From positions 2,418,001 through 2,482,000 of the forward strand of contig OZ252261.1 in assembly GCA_965249955.1 (NCBI GenBank): a DNA stretch of 64,000 bases, read 5' to 3'. Within the stretch, counting starts at the first letter, position 1; the number at the start of each line of letters is the position of its first letter. The position numbers and the translations under genes were made by a program. This DNA comes from SB11 sp965249955 (lineage in GTDB: Bacteria > Bacteroidota > Bacteroidia > UBA8524). The notes beneath the pieces were generated by a model. It was not told the DNA's origin. It did no database searches and saw nothing but the letters and a program-made list of their open reading frames with translations. This document shows positions 49,648-58,700 of this stretch, piece after piece.

Positions 49648-51051
49648 TTATTTCAATATTTCAGCAGCAAGAGTTTCTAGTATCTCAAATGCTCTTTTTG
49701 ATGATGATGCTTGGCAATAAGTACGCAATACAGGCTCAGTACCACTAGCACGAATCATAGTCCATTCACCATTACCCAAATGGAATTTCCATCCGTCAAT
49801 ATCCTCTACACTTTCAACCGTTAGGTTGCCAAATGTTTTGTAGTTACCCTCTTTGCAGTTGGCTAGTACAGTTTGTTTTTGGGCTTCGCTAATGTGGTGG
49901 TCAATACGTTCCATAGCAAATGCACCTACATCATTGTATACTTCTTCAATCAGTTCGTCAAGGCTTTTGCCTGTTTTTGCCATATATTCTAGCAAAGTAA
50001 TACCCATCCAAAGACCATCACGCTCAGGTATATGACCTTTAATGGCTATACCTCCGCTTTCTTCTCCACCCACTAATACATCATCTTCAACCATAAACTC
50101 GCAAATGTATTTAAAGCCTATTTTGGTAATAATAGCCTCTAAACCCAATTGTTGGCAAAGTTCTTTTATTTTATCGGTGCAGCTAAAGCTAACGGCTACC
50201 TTACCCGTCATACCTTTGTGTTTCACCAAATAATGTATCAGTAACAAGATTATATGGTGCGAATCGATAAACTTGCCTTTGGCATTGTATAGCCCAATAC
50301 GGTCGGCATCACCATCCGTAGCCAATCCAAAATCAATATCACCGGCGGCTTTTATAGTCTCGCTAAGTTCTTGTAGGTTTTTGTCAATAGGCTCAGGTGC
50401 TTGTCCGTCAAAACCCGGGTTATCATCACAGTGTAAAAAAGTAGCTTCAGGAAACAAAGTACGCATTACATTTTGCCCTGCGCCATACATAGCATCATAA
50501 GCTATCTCAATGCCCGATTTACGTATTGCATCCAAATCAAAACTATTCTCTACATGCGCCACATATTCGTCTTCAAGGTTAATGTATTTAATTAAGCCAA
50601 TAGCCTCGTAGTGTGCAATAGTTTCAGTGGGTATTTGGTGTACTTCGGGTATTAAGCCTTCCACCTCATCAATCATAGCAGGGGTAGCGGGGCCGCCGTA
50701 GCTGGCTTTTATTTTAAAACCATTGTAGCTGGGTGGGTTGTGGCTAGCTGTAATAACTATACCCGCCGATGCTTTGCGGTTAAATGTGCCCAAAGAAATC
50801 ATTGGGGTACTAACAAAGCCTTTAGCTAAATATACTTTTACCCCTTTTTTTGCCAATATTATTGCTGTAGTTTCAGCAAACATTTGTCCGCCAAAACGGC
50901 AATCGTGCCCTACAACAGCACTAGCTTCAGGGTAGTTTTTAGTAAGCCACAAAGCAGTAGCTTCAGCTACACGTGCAAGATTATCAAGGGTATATTCTTT
51001 GGCTATAATAGCGCGCCAACCGTCGGTTCCAAACTTAATTTTTTCGTTCAT
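49648..51051 (-). CDS. phosphoglucomutase/phosphomannomutase
   Basis: 467 residues of the alpha-D-phosphohexomutase superfamily. The catalytic phosphoserine is Ser103 in ITASHNPPSYNGFK; the metal loop is LATDGDADRIGL; the sugar-specificity loop is GGEESGGIA; and the phosphate-binding loop is RASGTEPVLRTYCQA near the C-terminus. It interconverts hexose 1- and 6-phosphates for glycan or storage pathways. Starts 2 bases after the gene at 51053-52132, so the two are co-transcribed. Confidence 0.93.
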   Translation of the reverse strand: MNEKIKFGTDGWRAIIAKEYTLDNLARVAEATALWLTKNYPEASAVVGHDCRFGGQMFAETTAIILAKKGVKVYLAKGFVSTPMISLGTFNRKASAGIVITASHNPPSYNGFKIKASYGGPATPAMIDEVEGLIPEVHQIPTETIAHYEAIGLIKYINLEDEYVAHVENSFDLDAIRKSGIEIAYDAMYGAGQNVMRTLFPEATFLHCDDNPGFDGQAPEPIDKNLQELSETIKAAGDIDFGLATDGDADRIGLYNAKGKFIDSHHIILLLIHYLVKHKGMTGKVAVSFSCTDKIKELCQQLGLEAIITKIGFKYICEFMVEDDVLVGGEESGGIAIKGHIPERDGLWMGITLLEYMAKTGKSLDELIEEVYNDVGAFAMERIDHHISEAQKQTVLANCKEGNYKTFGNLTVESVEDIDGWKFHLGNGEWTMIRASGTEPVLRTYCQASSSKRAFEILETLAAEILK

Positions 51052-51052
51052 A

Positions 51053-52132
51053 TTAGTCGTATTTAACGTATTCAGTTATCTGTGTCCAATAATAATTTTG
51101 TAAAGCCCTAATATACTTCCCCGATTGAGCTGAGGGTATTTCTTGGGTGTTAATTTTTTTCAGTAAGTAGTCAAAATCTTTTATTCGTAATGACGACTTT
51201 ATATCCTGAAACTCTATTTTAATAGTGTATTTGTCAAAGTTTTCAATAGCAATTGGAGGCAATGCAAACGTATTAAAATGCAAGATAATACTTTGAGGTG
51301 TGTATGTGATAGCTCCGTTTACTTTTTGCCAAATTTCTGTAACCTCTATTTTACTGATAGAAAGATAAATGTCGGGTGTAAGGTGGCTAAACAGCCTGTT
51401 ACCACCATTGTTAAAGAAAAACTCGGGGTTATCGTTTAAAAAACTTTGAAAGGCTTTATAAAAGTTTTCACTTTTACTTGATTTCAACACCTCGTACACC
51501 ACCTTTTTAGCGGTAGGCAGGGTTACTTGGTTTACTATTTTCTTTTTATTGTTAAAGGCTTTCTCTTTAATGCGCAGCGATTCCACAATGTCTTTTTTAA
51601 AGGTTTTTGTACCAAATTGTACCACATTAAAATGGTAGTTGCGGCTATACAAAGCATCAATATAGGTAATGCTGTATGTGCCGTTGGCATTAGTGGGTAT
51701 CTGTGTATCGGTTAGGTAAGAAAAAACCTCTTCTATATCAATAAACCCATACGATACCTGTTCGCCTTTATCGTTTTTATTTATAAATGAGAACCCCAAA
51801 ATATTAAAGCGGGTGCGTTTGCGACTACTGCTCCACACCTCGTTCATAAACAAATCGTTGGTTTGGGTAAATTGGGTTTTGCTATTGGCTTCAATGCTTT
51901 TTAGCGATGCAAATGTAATTTGTAGCCCTTTTTGTGGCGAGTCCCAAAGCTTTATCTTGTCTTGTTCGATAAGACTATACATAAGTTGGGGAATAGCATC
52001 TACTAAGTTAAATCCAAAGGTATCTCGTTGTTCGCCCCTGTTAAGGTGAGTTAAAACAGGCATATCGCTATAAGCAAACCCAATTTGGGCTGCTATTAAG
52101 AATAGAACAAGTATGCCTGTTTTCTTAATCAA
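51053..52132 (-). CDS. exported protein, unknown function (weak GldN-like pattern)
   Basis: 359 residues with a signal peptide (MIKKTGILVLFLIAAQIGFAYS). The mature part has short repeats of aromatic and Asp-rich stretches: LVDAIPQLMYSLIEQDKIKLWDSPQKGLQ and then WSSSRKRTRFNILGFSFINKNDKGEQVSYGFIDIEEVFSYL. The first stretch and the RxRxxILG pattern faintly recall GldN of the type IX secretion system, but I would not rely on it. Gene order: next to the phosphohexomutase, after the glutaryl-CoA dehydrogenase. Function unknown. Confidence 0.6.
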   Translation of the reverse strand: MIKKTGILVLFLIAAQIGFAYSDMPVLTHLNRGEQRDTFGFNLVDAIPQLMYSLIEQDKIKLWDSPQKGLQITFASLKSIEANSKTQFTQTNDLFMNEVWSSSRKRTRFNILGFSFINKNDKGEQVSYGFIDIEEVFSYLTDTQIPTNANGTYSITYIDALYSRNYHFNVVQFGTKTFKKDIVESLRIKEKAFNNKKKIVNQVTLPTAKKVVYEVLKSSKSENFYKAFQSFLNDNPEFFFNNGGNRLFSHLTPDIYLSISKIEVTEIWQKVNGAITYTPQSIILHFNTFALPPIAIENFDKYTIKIEFQDIKSSLRIKDFDYLLKKINTQEIPSAQSGKYIRALQNYYWTQITEYVKYD

Positions 52133-52145
52133 TTAGTAGTGTTTT

Positions 52146-53363
52146 CTATTTAAAAGCCTGTATACCAGTAATTTCGTTGCCCAAAATTAGCAAGTGTATA
52201 TCGTGTGTTCCTTCGTAGGTAATTACCGATTCAAGGTTAGTCATGTGGCGCATAATAGGATATTCGCCGGTTATACCCATACCGCCTAGCATTTGTCGGC
52301 TTTCGCGGGCAATGGTTAAAGCCATATCCACATTATTACGTTTGGCTAGTGATATTTGGGCAGCAGTTGCTTTACCCTCGTTCATCAAGTTGCCCAAACG
52401 CCAGCAAAGCAATTGTGCTTTGGTGATTTCGGTTAACATTTCGGCCAATTTTTTCTGTTGCAATTGGAAACTTGCAATTGGGCGACCAAACTGGCTGCGC
52501 TCTTTTGTATAGCGCACTGCTGTGTCGTAGCAATCCATTGCAGCACCAATAACACCCCAGCTAATGCCGTAGCGGGCACTGTTTAGGCAGGTAAGGGGGC
52601 CTCTTAAACCTTCAATTTCAGGGAAAAGATTTTCTTTTGGCACTTTTACATTGTCAAATACCAATTCACCTGTGGCACTGGCACGTAACGACCATTTGTT
52701 GTGTGTTTCGGGAGTGGTAAAGCCTTCCATACCACGCTCTACTATTATACCGCGTATTTTACCGTTTTCGTTTTTTGCCCATACCACCGCTATATCAGCA
52801 AAGGGAGCATTGCTAATCCACATTTTAGCACCGTTTAGCAGGTAATGGTCGCCCATATCTTTAATATTGGTTTCCATTCCGCCCGGGTCGCTACCGTGGT
52901 TAGGTTCAGTTAGGCCAAAGCAGCCCATCATTTCACCCGTAGCCAGTTTTGGTAAGTATTTTTTACGTTGCTCTTCGCTACCAAATTTGTAAATAGGGTA
53001 CATTACCAGTGAGCCTTGCACCGATGCAGTACTACGCATACCGCTATCGCCACGCTCTATTTCTTGCATCAGCAAGCCATACGAAATGTAGTCTAAACCA
53101 CCGCATCCATACTCAACAGGCAGTTGAGGGCCAAACGCTCCAATTTCGCCCATACCTTTTACTATGTGGTTGGGGAAAATATTGCGTTGCGCACAATCTT
53201 CAATTATGGGGCTAATTTCACGCTTCACCCAATCGCGGGCTGCGTTGCGTATTAGTATATGTTCTTCGGTAAGAAGGTCATCAATATTATAAAAATCGGG
53301 TGCTGTAAAAAGGTCTTGCTTATTACTTTTTTGCAAGGGAGGGTGTTCACTAAACTGTGGCAT
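52146..53363 (-). CDS. acyl-CoA dehydrogenase, glutaryl-CoA type
   Basis: 405 residues. The FAD domain shows CFGLTEPNHGSDPGGMET and KMWISNAPFADIAVVWAK; the C-terminal half has RSQFGRPIASFQLQQKKLAEM and GGMGITGEYPIMRHMTNLESVITYEGTHDIH. The catalytic base is the Glu of YEGTHDIH (about residue 384). TYEGTHDIH..LGNEITGIQAF is the signature of glutaryl-CoA dehydrogenases, which oxidise and decarboxylate glutaryl-CoA to crotonyl-CoA in lysine and tryptophan breakdown. Cytoplasmic. Monocistronic or leading the operon with the two genes downstream (13 bases to the next). Confidence 0.92.
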   Translation of the reverse strand: MPQFSEHPPLQKSNKQDLFTAPDFYNIDDLLTEEHILIRNAARDWVKREISPIIEDCAQRNIFPNHIVKGMGEIGAFGPQLPVEYGCGGLDYISYGLLMQEIERGDSGMRSTASVQGSLVMYPIYKFGSEEQRKKYLPKLATGEMMGCFGLTEPNHGSDPGGMETNIKDMGDHYLLNGAKMWISNAPFADIAVVWAKNENGKIRGIIVERGMEGFTTPETHNKWSLRASATGELVFDNVKVPKENLFPEIEGLRGPLTCLNSARYGISWGVIGAAMDCYDTAVRYTKERSQFGRPIASFQLQQKKLAEMLTEITKAQLLCWRLGNLMNEGKATAAQISLAKRNNVDMALTIARESRQMLGGMGITGEYPIMRHMTNLESVITYEGTHDIHLLILGNEITGIQAFK

Positions 53364-53500
53364 TGCTCAAAATTTCGTTGTTTGCAAAAGTAATAAAAAA
53401 GCGGATGGTTTTACTAAGCAACACTTTTGGCTAGTGTTTATGTTTTGTGTGCCATGTAAAGAGTTTGCTTTTTTGAAGTGTTTTTTTGCATTAAATTACA

Positions 53501-53531
53501 TTTATTATTATTAACCATTTAGGTAACTTTG
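53501..53531 (+). promoter_or_regulatory. promoter of the GAF histidine kinase; leaderless mRNA likely
   Basis: TTTA (53501-53504) is followed after 19 nt by TAACTTTG (53524-53531), an exact -7 box. The ATG at 53537 begins only 6 nt after the box, so transcription probably starts at or near the A of the start codon. Confidence 0.5.
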
Positions 53532-53536
53532 GAAAT

Positions 53537-54733
53537 ATGAAGAAAGCAGCGATACCGGATAATGAAAAGGAAAGGCTAGAGGAGTTAATAAATCTAAAAA
53601 TTTTGGATTCAGAGGAAGAGCAGGATTATACAGATTTGGTAAAGCTGGCTTCGGTTATTTGTCAAACCCCTATTTCGCTTATTTCGTTAATAGATAGTCA
53701 GCGCCAGTGGTTTAAAGCAAAAGTAGGATTAGAGGCTGATGAAACTCATCGCGATTTGGCTTTTTGTGCCCACGCAATACTTCAGGATGACTTATTTATA
53801 GTGCCTAACGCTATTGAAGACGATCGTTTTTTTGACAATCCGCTGGTGGTAGATAATCCCAATATTCGTTTTTATGCAGGTATGCCTTTGGTTACAGCAT
53901 CAGGGTATAAAATAGGTACTTTATGTATTATTGATTCAGAACCGCGATACCTTACCGACCAGCAAAAGTTTGCGTTAAAAACCTTGGGCAAGCAAGTAAT
54001 AAATATGCTTGAATTGAGGCTGAAGAACGAACGATTGAATAGGTTAAATAATTTACAAAATAAATTTTTAGCAATAATTAGTCACGATTTGCGTAACCCT
54101 TTAGTGTCGGTAAAATCATTAATAGATATGATGGGTGATGACGTATTGACCAGAGATGATTTTAATGAGCTATCAGAGCAATTGGGAAGTAATGTATCAC
54201 AAACCATAGAGTTGTTAAATAATTTAATAGAGTGGGGTGTATCTCAGGCACGGGGAGATAACTTTGAACTAAAAGAAGTAAATACCCATAAGCTAATTGA
54301 TACAGAGGTGAACAGGTTATTGCCTGCCGCTCAGAACAAAGATATTAAACTGATAAACGCAATTGGCGTAGGTACAACCATGCTGGTTGATGCCAATATG
54401 CTAACATTTATAGTTCGAAATTTGCTTACAAATGCTATTAAATTTACAGCACAAGGCAGTGTTACTATTAGTGGAGAAGAAAACGATAAGGGTTGGAAGT
54501 TGCACGTTAGCGATACAGGTATAGGTATACCCGATGAAAAGAAAGCCCGTTTGTTTAATTGGGATTACAGGTTTACTACCAACGGAACTAATAATGAGGC
54601 AGGATCAGGGCTTGGTTTGCTAATGTGTAAAGAATTTGCCGAGAAGCATTTGGGCGATATTACCTTTCAAAGTCAAGTAAATCAAGGAACAACATTTACT
54701 GTTGATATAAAAACCAAATTGTTTCAGGCCTAG
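53537..54733 (+). CDS. GAF-domain sensor histidine kinase
   Basis: 398 residues, no membrane helix, so cytoplasmic. An N-terminal GAF domain (about 25-160) has the ISLISLIDSQRQWFKAKVGLEADETHRDLAFCAHAI pattern of the bacterial GAF-kinase family. The H box is ISHDLRNPLVSVKSL (His183); N box LLTNAIKFT; G1 DTGIGIPDEKKARLF; G2 GSGLGLLMCKEFAEKH. No receiver or regulator is adjacent. Its end overlaps the convergent tsaD stop by four bases. Probable orphan kinase with a small-molecule or redox-sensing GAF. Confidence 0.93.
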   Translation: MKKAAIPDNEKERLEELINLKILDSEEEQDYTDLVKLASVICQTPISLISLIDSQRQWFKAKVGLEADETHRDLAFCAHAILQDDLFIVPNAIEDDRFFDNPLVVDNPNIRFYAGMPLVTASGYKIGTLCIIDSEPRYLTDQQKFALKTLGKQVINMLELRLKNERLNRLNNLQNKFLAIISHDLRNPLVSVKSLIDMMGDDVLTRDDFNELSEQLGSNVSQTIELLNNLIEWGVSQARGDNFELKEVNTHKLIDTEVNRLLPAAQNKDIKLINAIGVGTTMLVDANMLTFIVRNLLTNAIKFTAQGSVTISGEENDKGWKLHVSDTGIGIPDEKKARLFNWDYRFTTNGTNNEAGSGLGLLMCKEFAEKHLGDITFQSQVNQGTTFTVDIKTKLFQA

Positions 54734-55746
54734 TGCTGCCCCAATCGGGTAAAAGGCACCGTGTCTTGGCCAACAAATTGTTTTTCTAAAAATTTAAAAT
54801 GGCCTGCCATGGCTATCATCGCCGCATTATCAGTACAATACTCAAACTTGGGTATGTAGGTATTCCAACCGTTTTGTTTTCCCGCTTTTTCAAGCGCAGT
54901 ACGTAAACCACTATTAGCACTTACTCCACCTGCTATGGCTATCTCTTTTATACCTGTTTGTGAGGTAGCAAGGCTTAGTTTTTTAATTAAAACACTAACA
55001 ATGGCATATTGAATACTGGCGCATATATCAGCAAGATTTTCGTCAATAAAATTAGGATTGGCAGCTACATTATCACGCACAAAATACAAAACAGAAGTTT
55101 TAAAGCCGCTAAAGCTAAAATCAAGTGCACCCACCTTTCCCTCAGGAAACTTAAAACGAAGAGGGTTGCCCTCTTTTGCATATTTATCAATAAGTGGCCC
55201 ACCGGGGTAGGGCAAACCTAATATTTTAGCTGCTTTGTCAAAGGCTTCCCCAGCAGCATCATCCTGTGTTTGTCCCAGTAACTCCATACTAAGCGGGCTG
55301 TTTACCTGCAAAATCTGTGTATGCCCGCCTGATACAGTTAAGCATAAGAACGGAAAATTAGGTTTAGGAGCATCAATAAAGTGCGCAAGTACATGGGCAT
55401 CCATGTGGTTTACCTCTATTAGCGGTATATTTAACGATAGCGCAAGGCTTTTAGCAAAAGTAACCCCCACTAATAGGCTGCCCAATAAACCGGGGCCACG
55501 TGTAAAGGCCACAGCAGTAAGCTGTTCTTTAGCAATTTTTGCTTCTTTTAGCGCAACATCAACCACAGGTACAATGTTTTGTTGGTGAGCTCGGCTGGCA
55601 AGCTCAGGAACAACGCCGCCAAATTTTTCGTGTACGCTTTGTCCTGCTACAACATTGGCAAGAATGTTGCCGTTGTGTAGTATAGCGGCGGCAGTTTCAT
55701 CGCAAGATGATTCTATGGCTAATATGTAGGTTTCGCTTTGATGCAC
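54730..55746 (-). CDS. tsaD: tRNA threonylcarbamoyltransferase TsaD
   Basis: Makes N6-threonylcarbamoyladenosine at position 37 of tRNAs reading ANN codons, with TsaB/TsaE partners; essential in most bacteria. 338 residues from GTG at 55746. The open frame begins at TTG 55788, but that adds a basic 14-residue prefix; no ATG exists. ILAIESSCDETAAAIL is the N-terminal ATPase-like motif; the metal-binding histidines are His114 and His118 in NHMDAHVLAHF; LTVSGGHTQIL and the late GGVSANSGLR are diagnostic. The divergent TamB gene starts 22 bases away. Confidence 0.93.
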   Translation of the reverse strand: MHQSETYILAIESSCDETAAAILHNGNILANVVAGQSVHEKFGGVVPELASRAHQQNIVPVVDVALKEAKIAKEQLTAVAFTRGPGLLGSLLVGVTFAKSLALSLNIPLIEVNHMDAHVLAHFIDAPKPNFPFLCLTVSGGHTQILQVNSPLSMELLGQTQDDAAGEAFDKAAKILGLPYPGGPLIDKYAKEGNPLRFKFPEGKVGALDFSFSGFKTSVLYFVRDNVAANPNFIDENLADICASIQYAIVSVLIKKLSLATSQTGIKEIAIAGGVSANSGLRTALEKAGKQNGWNTYIPKFEYCTDNAAMIAMAGHFKFLEKQFVGQDTVPFTRLGQH

Positions 55747-55768
55747 TTTTACTATTTTTGAAAAAAAC

Positions 55769-58700
55769 TTGCGCACAAAAATATTCAAAATACTTTTCTG
55801 GATACTATTATGGTTTGTAACAGCAGCCGTAGTAGTAGGTACAGTGGTGCGCAGTAAAACTTTTCAGCATTGGGCAACACAAAAGGCAGCTCAATATCTT
55901 TCGGCTGAATTACAAACCCAAGTTACTTTAGGTGGTTTTAGGGTAGATAATTTTACGCTATTGCACATAGATAGTATTTTTATTGCTGATCAAGTGGCTG
56001 ACACTGCGTTTTTTATTAATGAGTTTACTGTTGATTTAGATAGGCTGGATTGGAATTTTGACGATAAGGAAAAGAGAATAAACATAAAATATGCTCATTT
56101 AGATGGGGCTGTAGTTGATTTTAGAAGATATACCGATACCGGCGATTGGAACTACGAGTTTGTTATTAACTATTTTGATCCGCCTAGAGATAGTACTGAT
56201 ACTTTACCCGGAAGGCCTTTTCTTTTAAATGTAAAAAAACTAGAATTAAGTAATTCTGCTTTTTCGTATAGAAACAGCAATGTAGCAGACGTTGAGCCTA
56301 ATAAATTTAATCCTGATGATTTTAGGTTTAATCAGCTAAACGGCACATTTAATAATTTTGCACTTGTAGATGACTCATTAGCTTTTAATACCAAAAACCT
56401 TACTGCATACGAAAAAAACGGCTATTTAGTAGAGAATATGCAAGCCGATGCGCGTATATACAGCCGTGGGCTTGAGTTTTATAATATGCAAATACACCGA
56501 GGTAAAAGCATATTGGGGCACGAGCTAAAGATGAACTATGCTAGTTGGGATGAATTAGAAGATTTTGTACATACCGTTAAGTTTGATGCTGAGATAAGCA
56601 ATAGTACCGTTTGTATGGATGATATTGCTTTTTGGGGGCCGGGTATGCAAAATTTGCATCAAATAGCTACGCTAAACGGTAAAGTTAGAGGTACAATTGA
56701 TAATTTAAAAGGTAAAGAAATAGTTCTTGAAGCCGGAAAGGAAACCTACTTGAAGGGTGACTTTGATATACGTGGCTTGCCCGATTTTTTCGAGTCTTAT
56801 TTGGATGTAAATTTAGAAAAGGTGCATACCGTTGATGCCGATATTAAACAACTGTTTAGTATTGATAAGTTACCCATTGGTATTAAAAAACTAGGTGAAA
56901 TAGACTTTAAGGGCAACTTTACAGGATTTCCTAAAGCATTTGTGGCATATGGTAATTTTACCACAGGTTTGGGAAAGCTATCTTCGGATATTAAAATTGA
57001 TTTTACGGATGGAGAAAGCAGTGCCACATACTCAGGCTATATAAAAACTGATGGTTTTAATTTGGGTGAGTTTGTAAACGAAGCACCGTTGCTGCAAAAT
57101 ATAGCCTTAGATGCCAAAGTTGAAGGAAAGGGTTTAACTATTGAAACTATTGATGCCGAGGTAATAGGAAAAATAAATACCATAGAGTTTAACAACTATA
57201 CCTATAAAGATATTGAGGTTGACGGCAACTATGCAGGAAAGCTGTTTAATGGATTTGCTAAAGTAAGAGATGAAAATATTGAGTTAGATTTTGACGGGAG
57301 TGTAGATTTTAAAGAAGATGTACCTCAAATGGATTTTGTTTCTACTATCTACAAATCAAACCTACTAAAACTGGGTATCGATACCCTGTCCTCAGGCATA
57401 TCAGGTAAGTTATACATTAATCTTATAGGTAGCAGACTTGATAATCTTGATGGGACTATTAGTGTAGCTGATGTGCGTTATAGGCGCAATGCCCGCTTGT
57501 TAAGGCTAGATACCGCATCGTTGGTAGCAGACTATACTGATAGTGTTAGGCAATTGCAATTGAGAAGTGATATTGCCGATGGTGAAATTGTAGGGCAGTA
57601 CAATTTTAGTCATTTAGGAAATGCCTTATATAGCTATGCCGCTAACCTGTTGCCTCAAATTGTTAAAAAAGATACAAGCCAAAAAGTGAATGAAAACTTT
57701 AGGTTCTCAGTCAATATAAAAAAGCCATACTTGCTTACCAATTTTTTATGGGATGATTTAACCATAGACCCTTTTGAGGCTACAGGCAGTATAAATACAG
57801 CACAAAGTAAAGTGCATTTAAATGTGGCTACCGAGCAGGTTTTGTACAAGGATATGGCTTTTAGAAGGCTATCTATAGCAACAAAAACAACTGAAAGTGG
57901 TGCGCAAAAATTAGAGTTAAGTTGTGCGCGATATTTTCAGGGTGATAGTTTGTATTTAGAAAACACATCGGCGGCATTAACTTTTGAGGATAACAATGTG
58001 TTGTTTAATATCAATTTACCTCAAACAATTACACGCCTTAGTGCACACTTGCAAGGTAAAGTGTTGCTTACAGATAGCCTATACCGACTTACCTTCGAAA
58101 ACTCATCCATAAATAGTAAAGAACGCCTTTGGACTATAAATAACGAAAGTTTTGTAGGCTTTAGCCCTCAAACAGCACGTTACACATTTGAGAATTTTAA
58201 AATATCAAACACCTACGAAGCATTGCTTATAAATGGAGCTATAAGTAAAAATATAAACGATACGCTTCGTATCGATTTTGATAAATTTAATATAGCAGAT
58301 ATCAATTACTTCACACGTCCACCCCAAGGGCAAGAGTTGGGCGGGGTGCTTAATGGGCACGCTGTACTTTTTAATTTACTTGAGGTACCCTTGTTTACCT
58401 CGTCTTTGTATGCCGATAGTTTGTCGTTTGGTGCCGATACTTTGGGCAACTTAGAATTGGTGGCCAATAACAACCAGTACTTTAGGTTGATACAGATAAA
58501 TGGAGGTTTTACAAAAGGACGTTTAGAAGATTCAAAAATTAAAGGCTGGATAAACTTTGATAAAAAGGCTTACCAAAACCAAAACATTACCTTTAACCTA
58601 AAAAATGCTACCAATCGTTTTTTTGAACCTTTTTTAACAGATATAGCATCAGAGTTTAAAGGTTACTTTTCTACAAGTATCACCATTAAGGGTACTTTTG

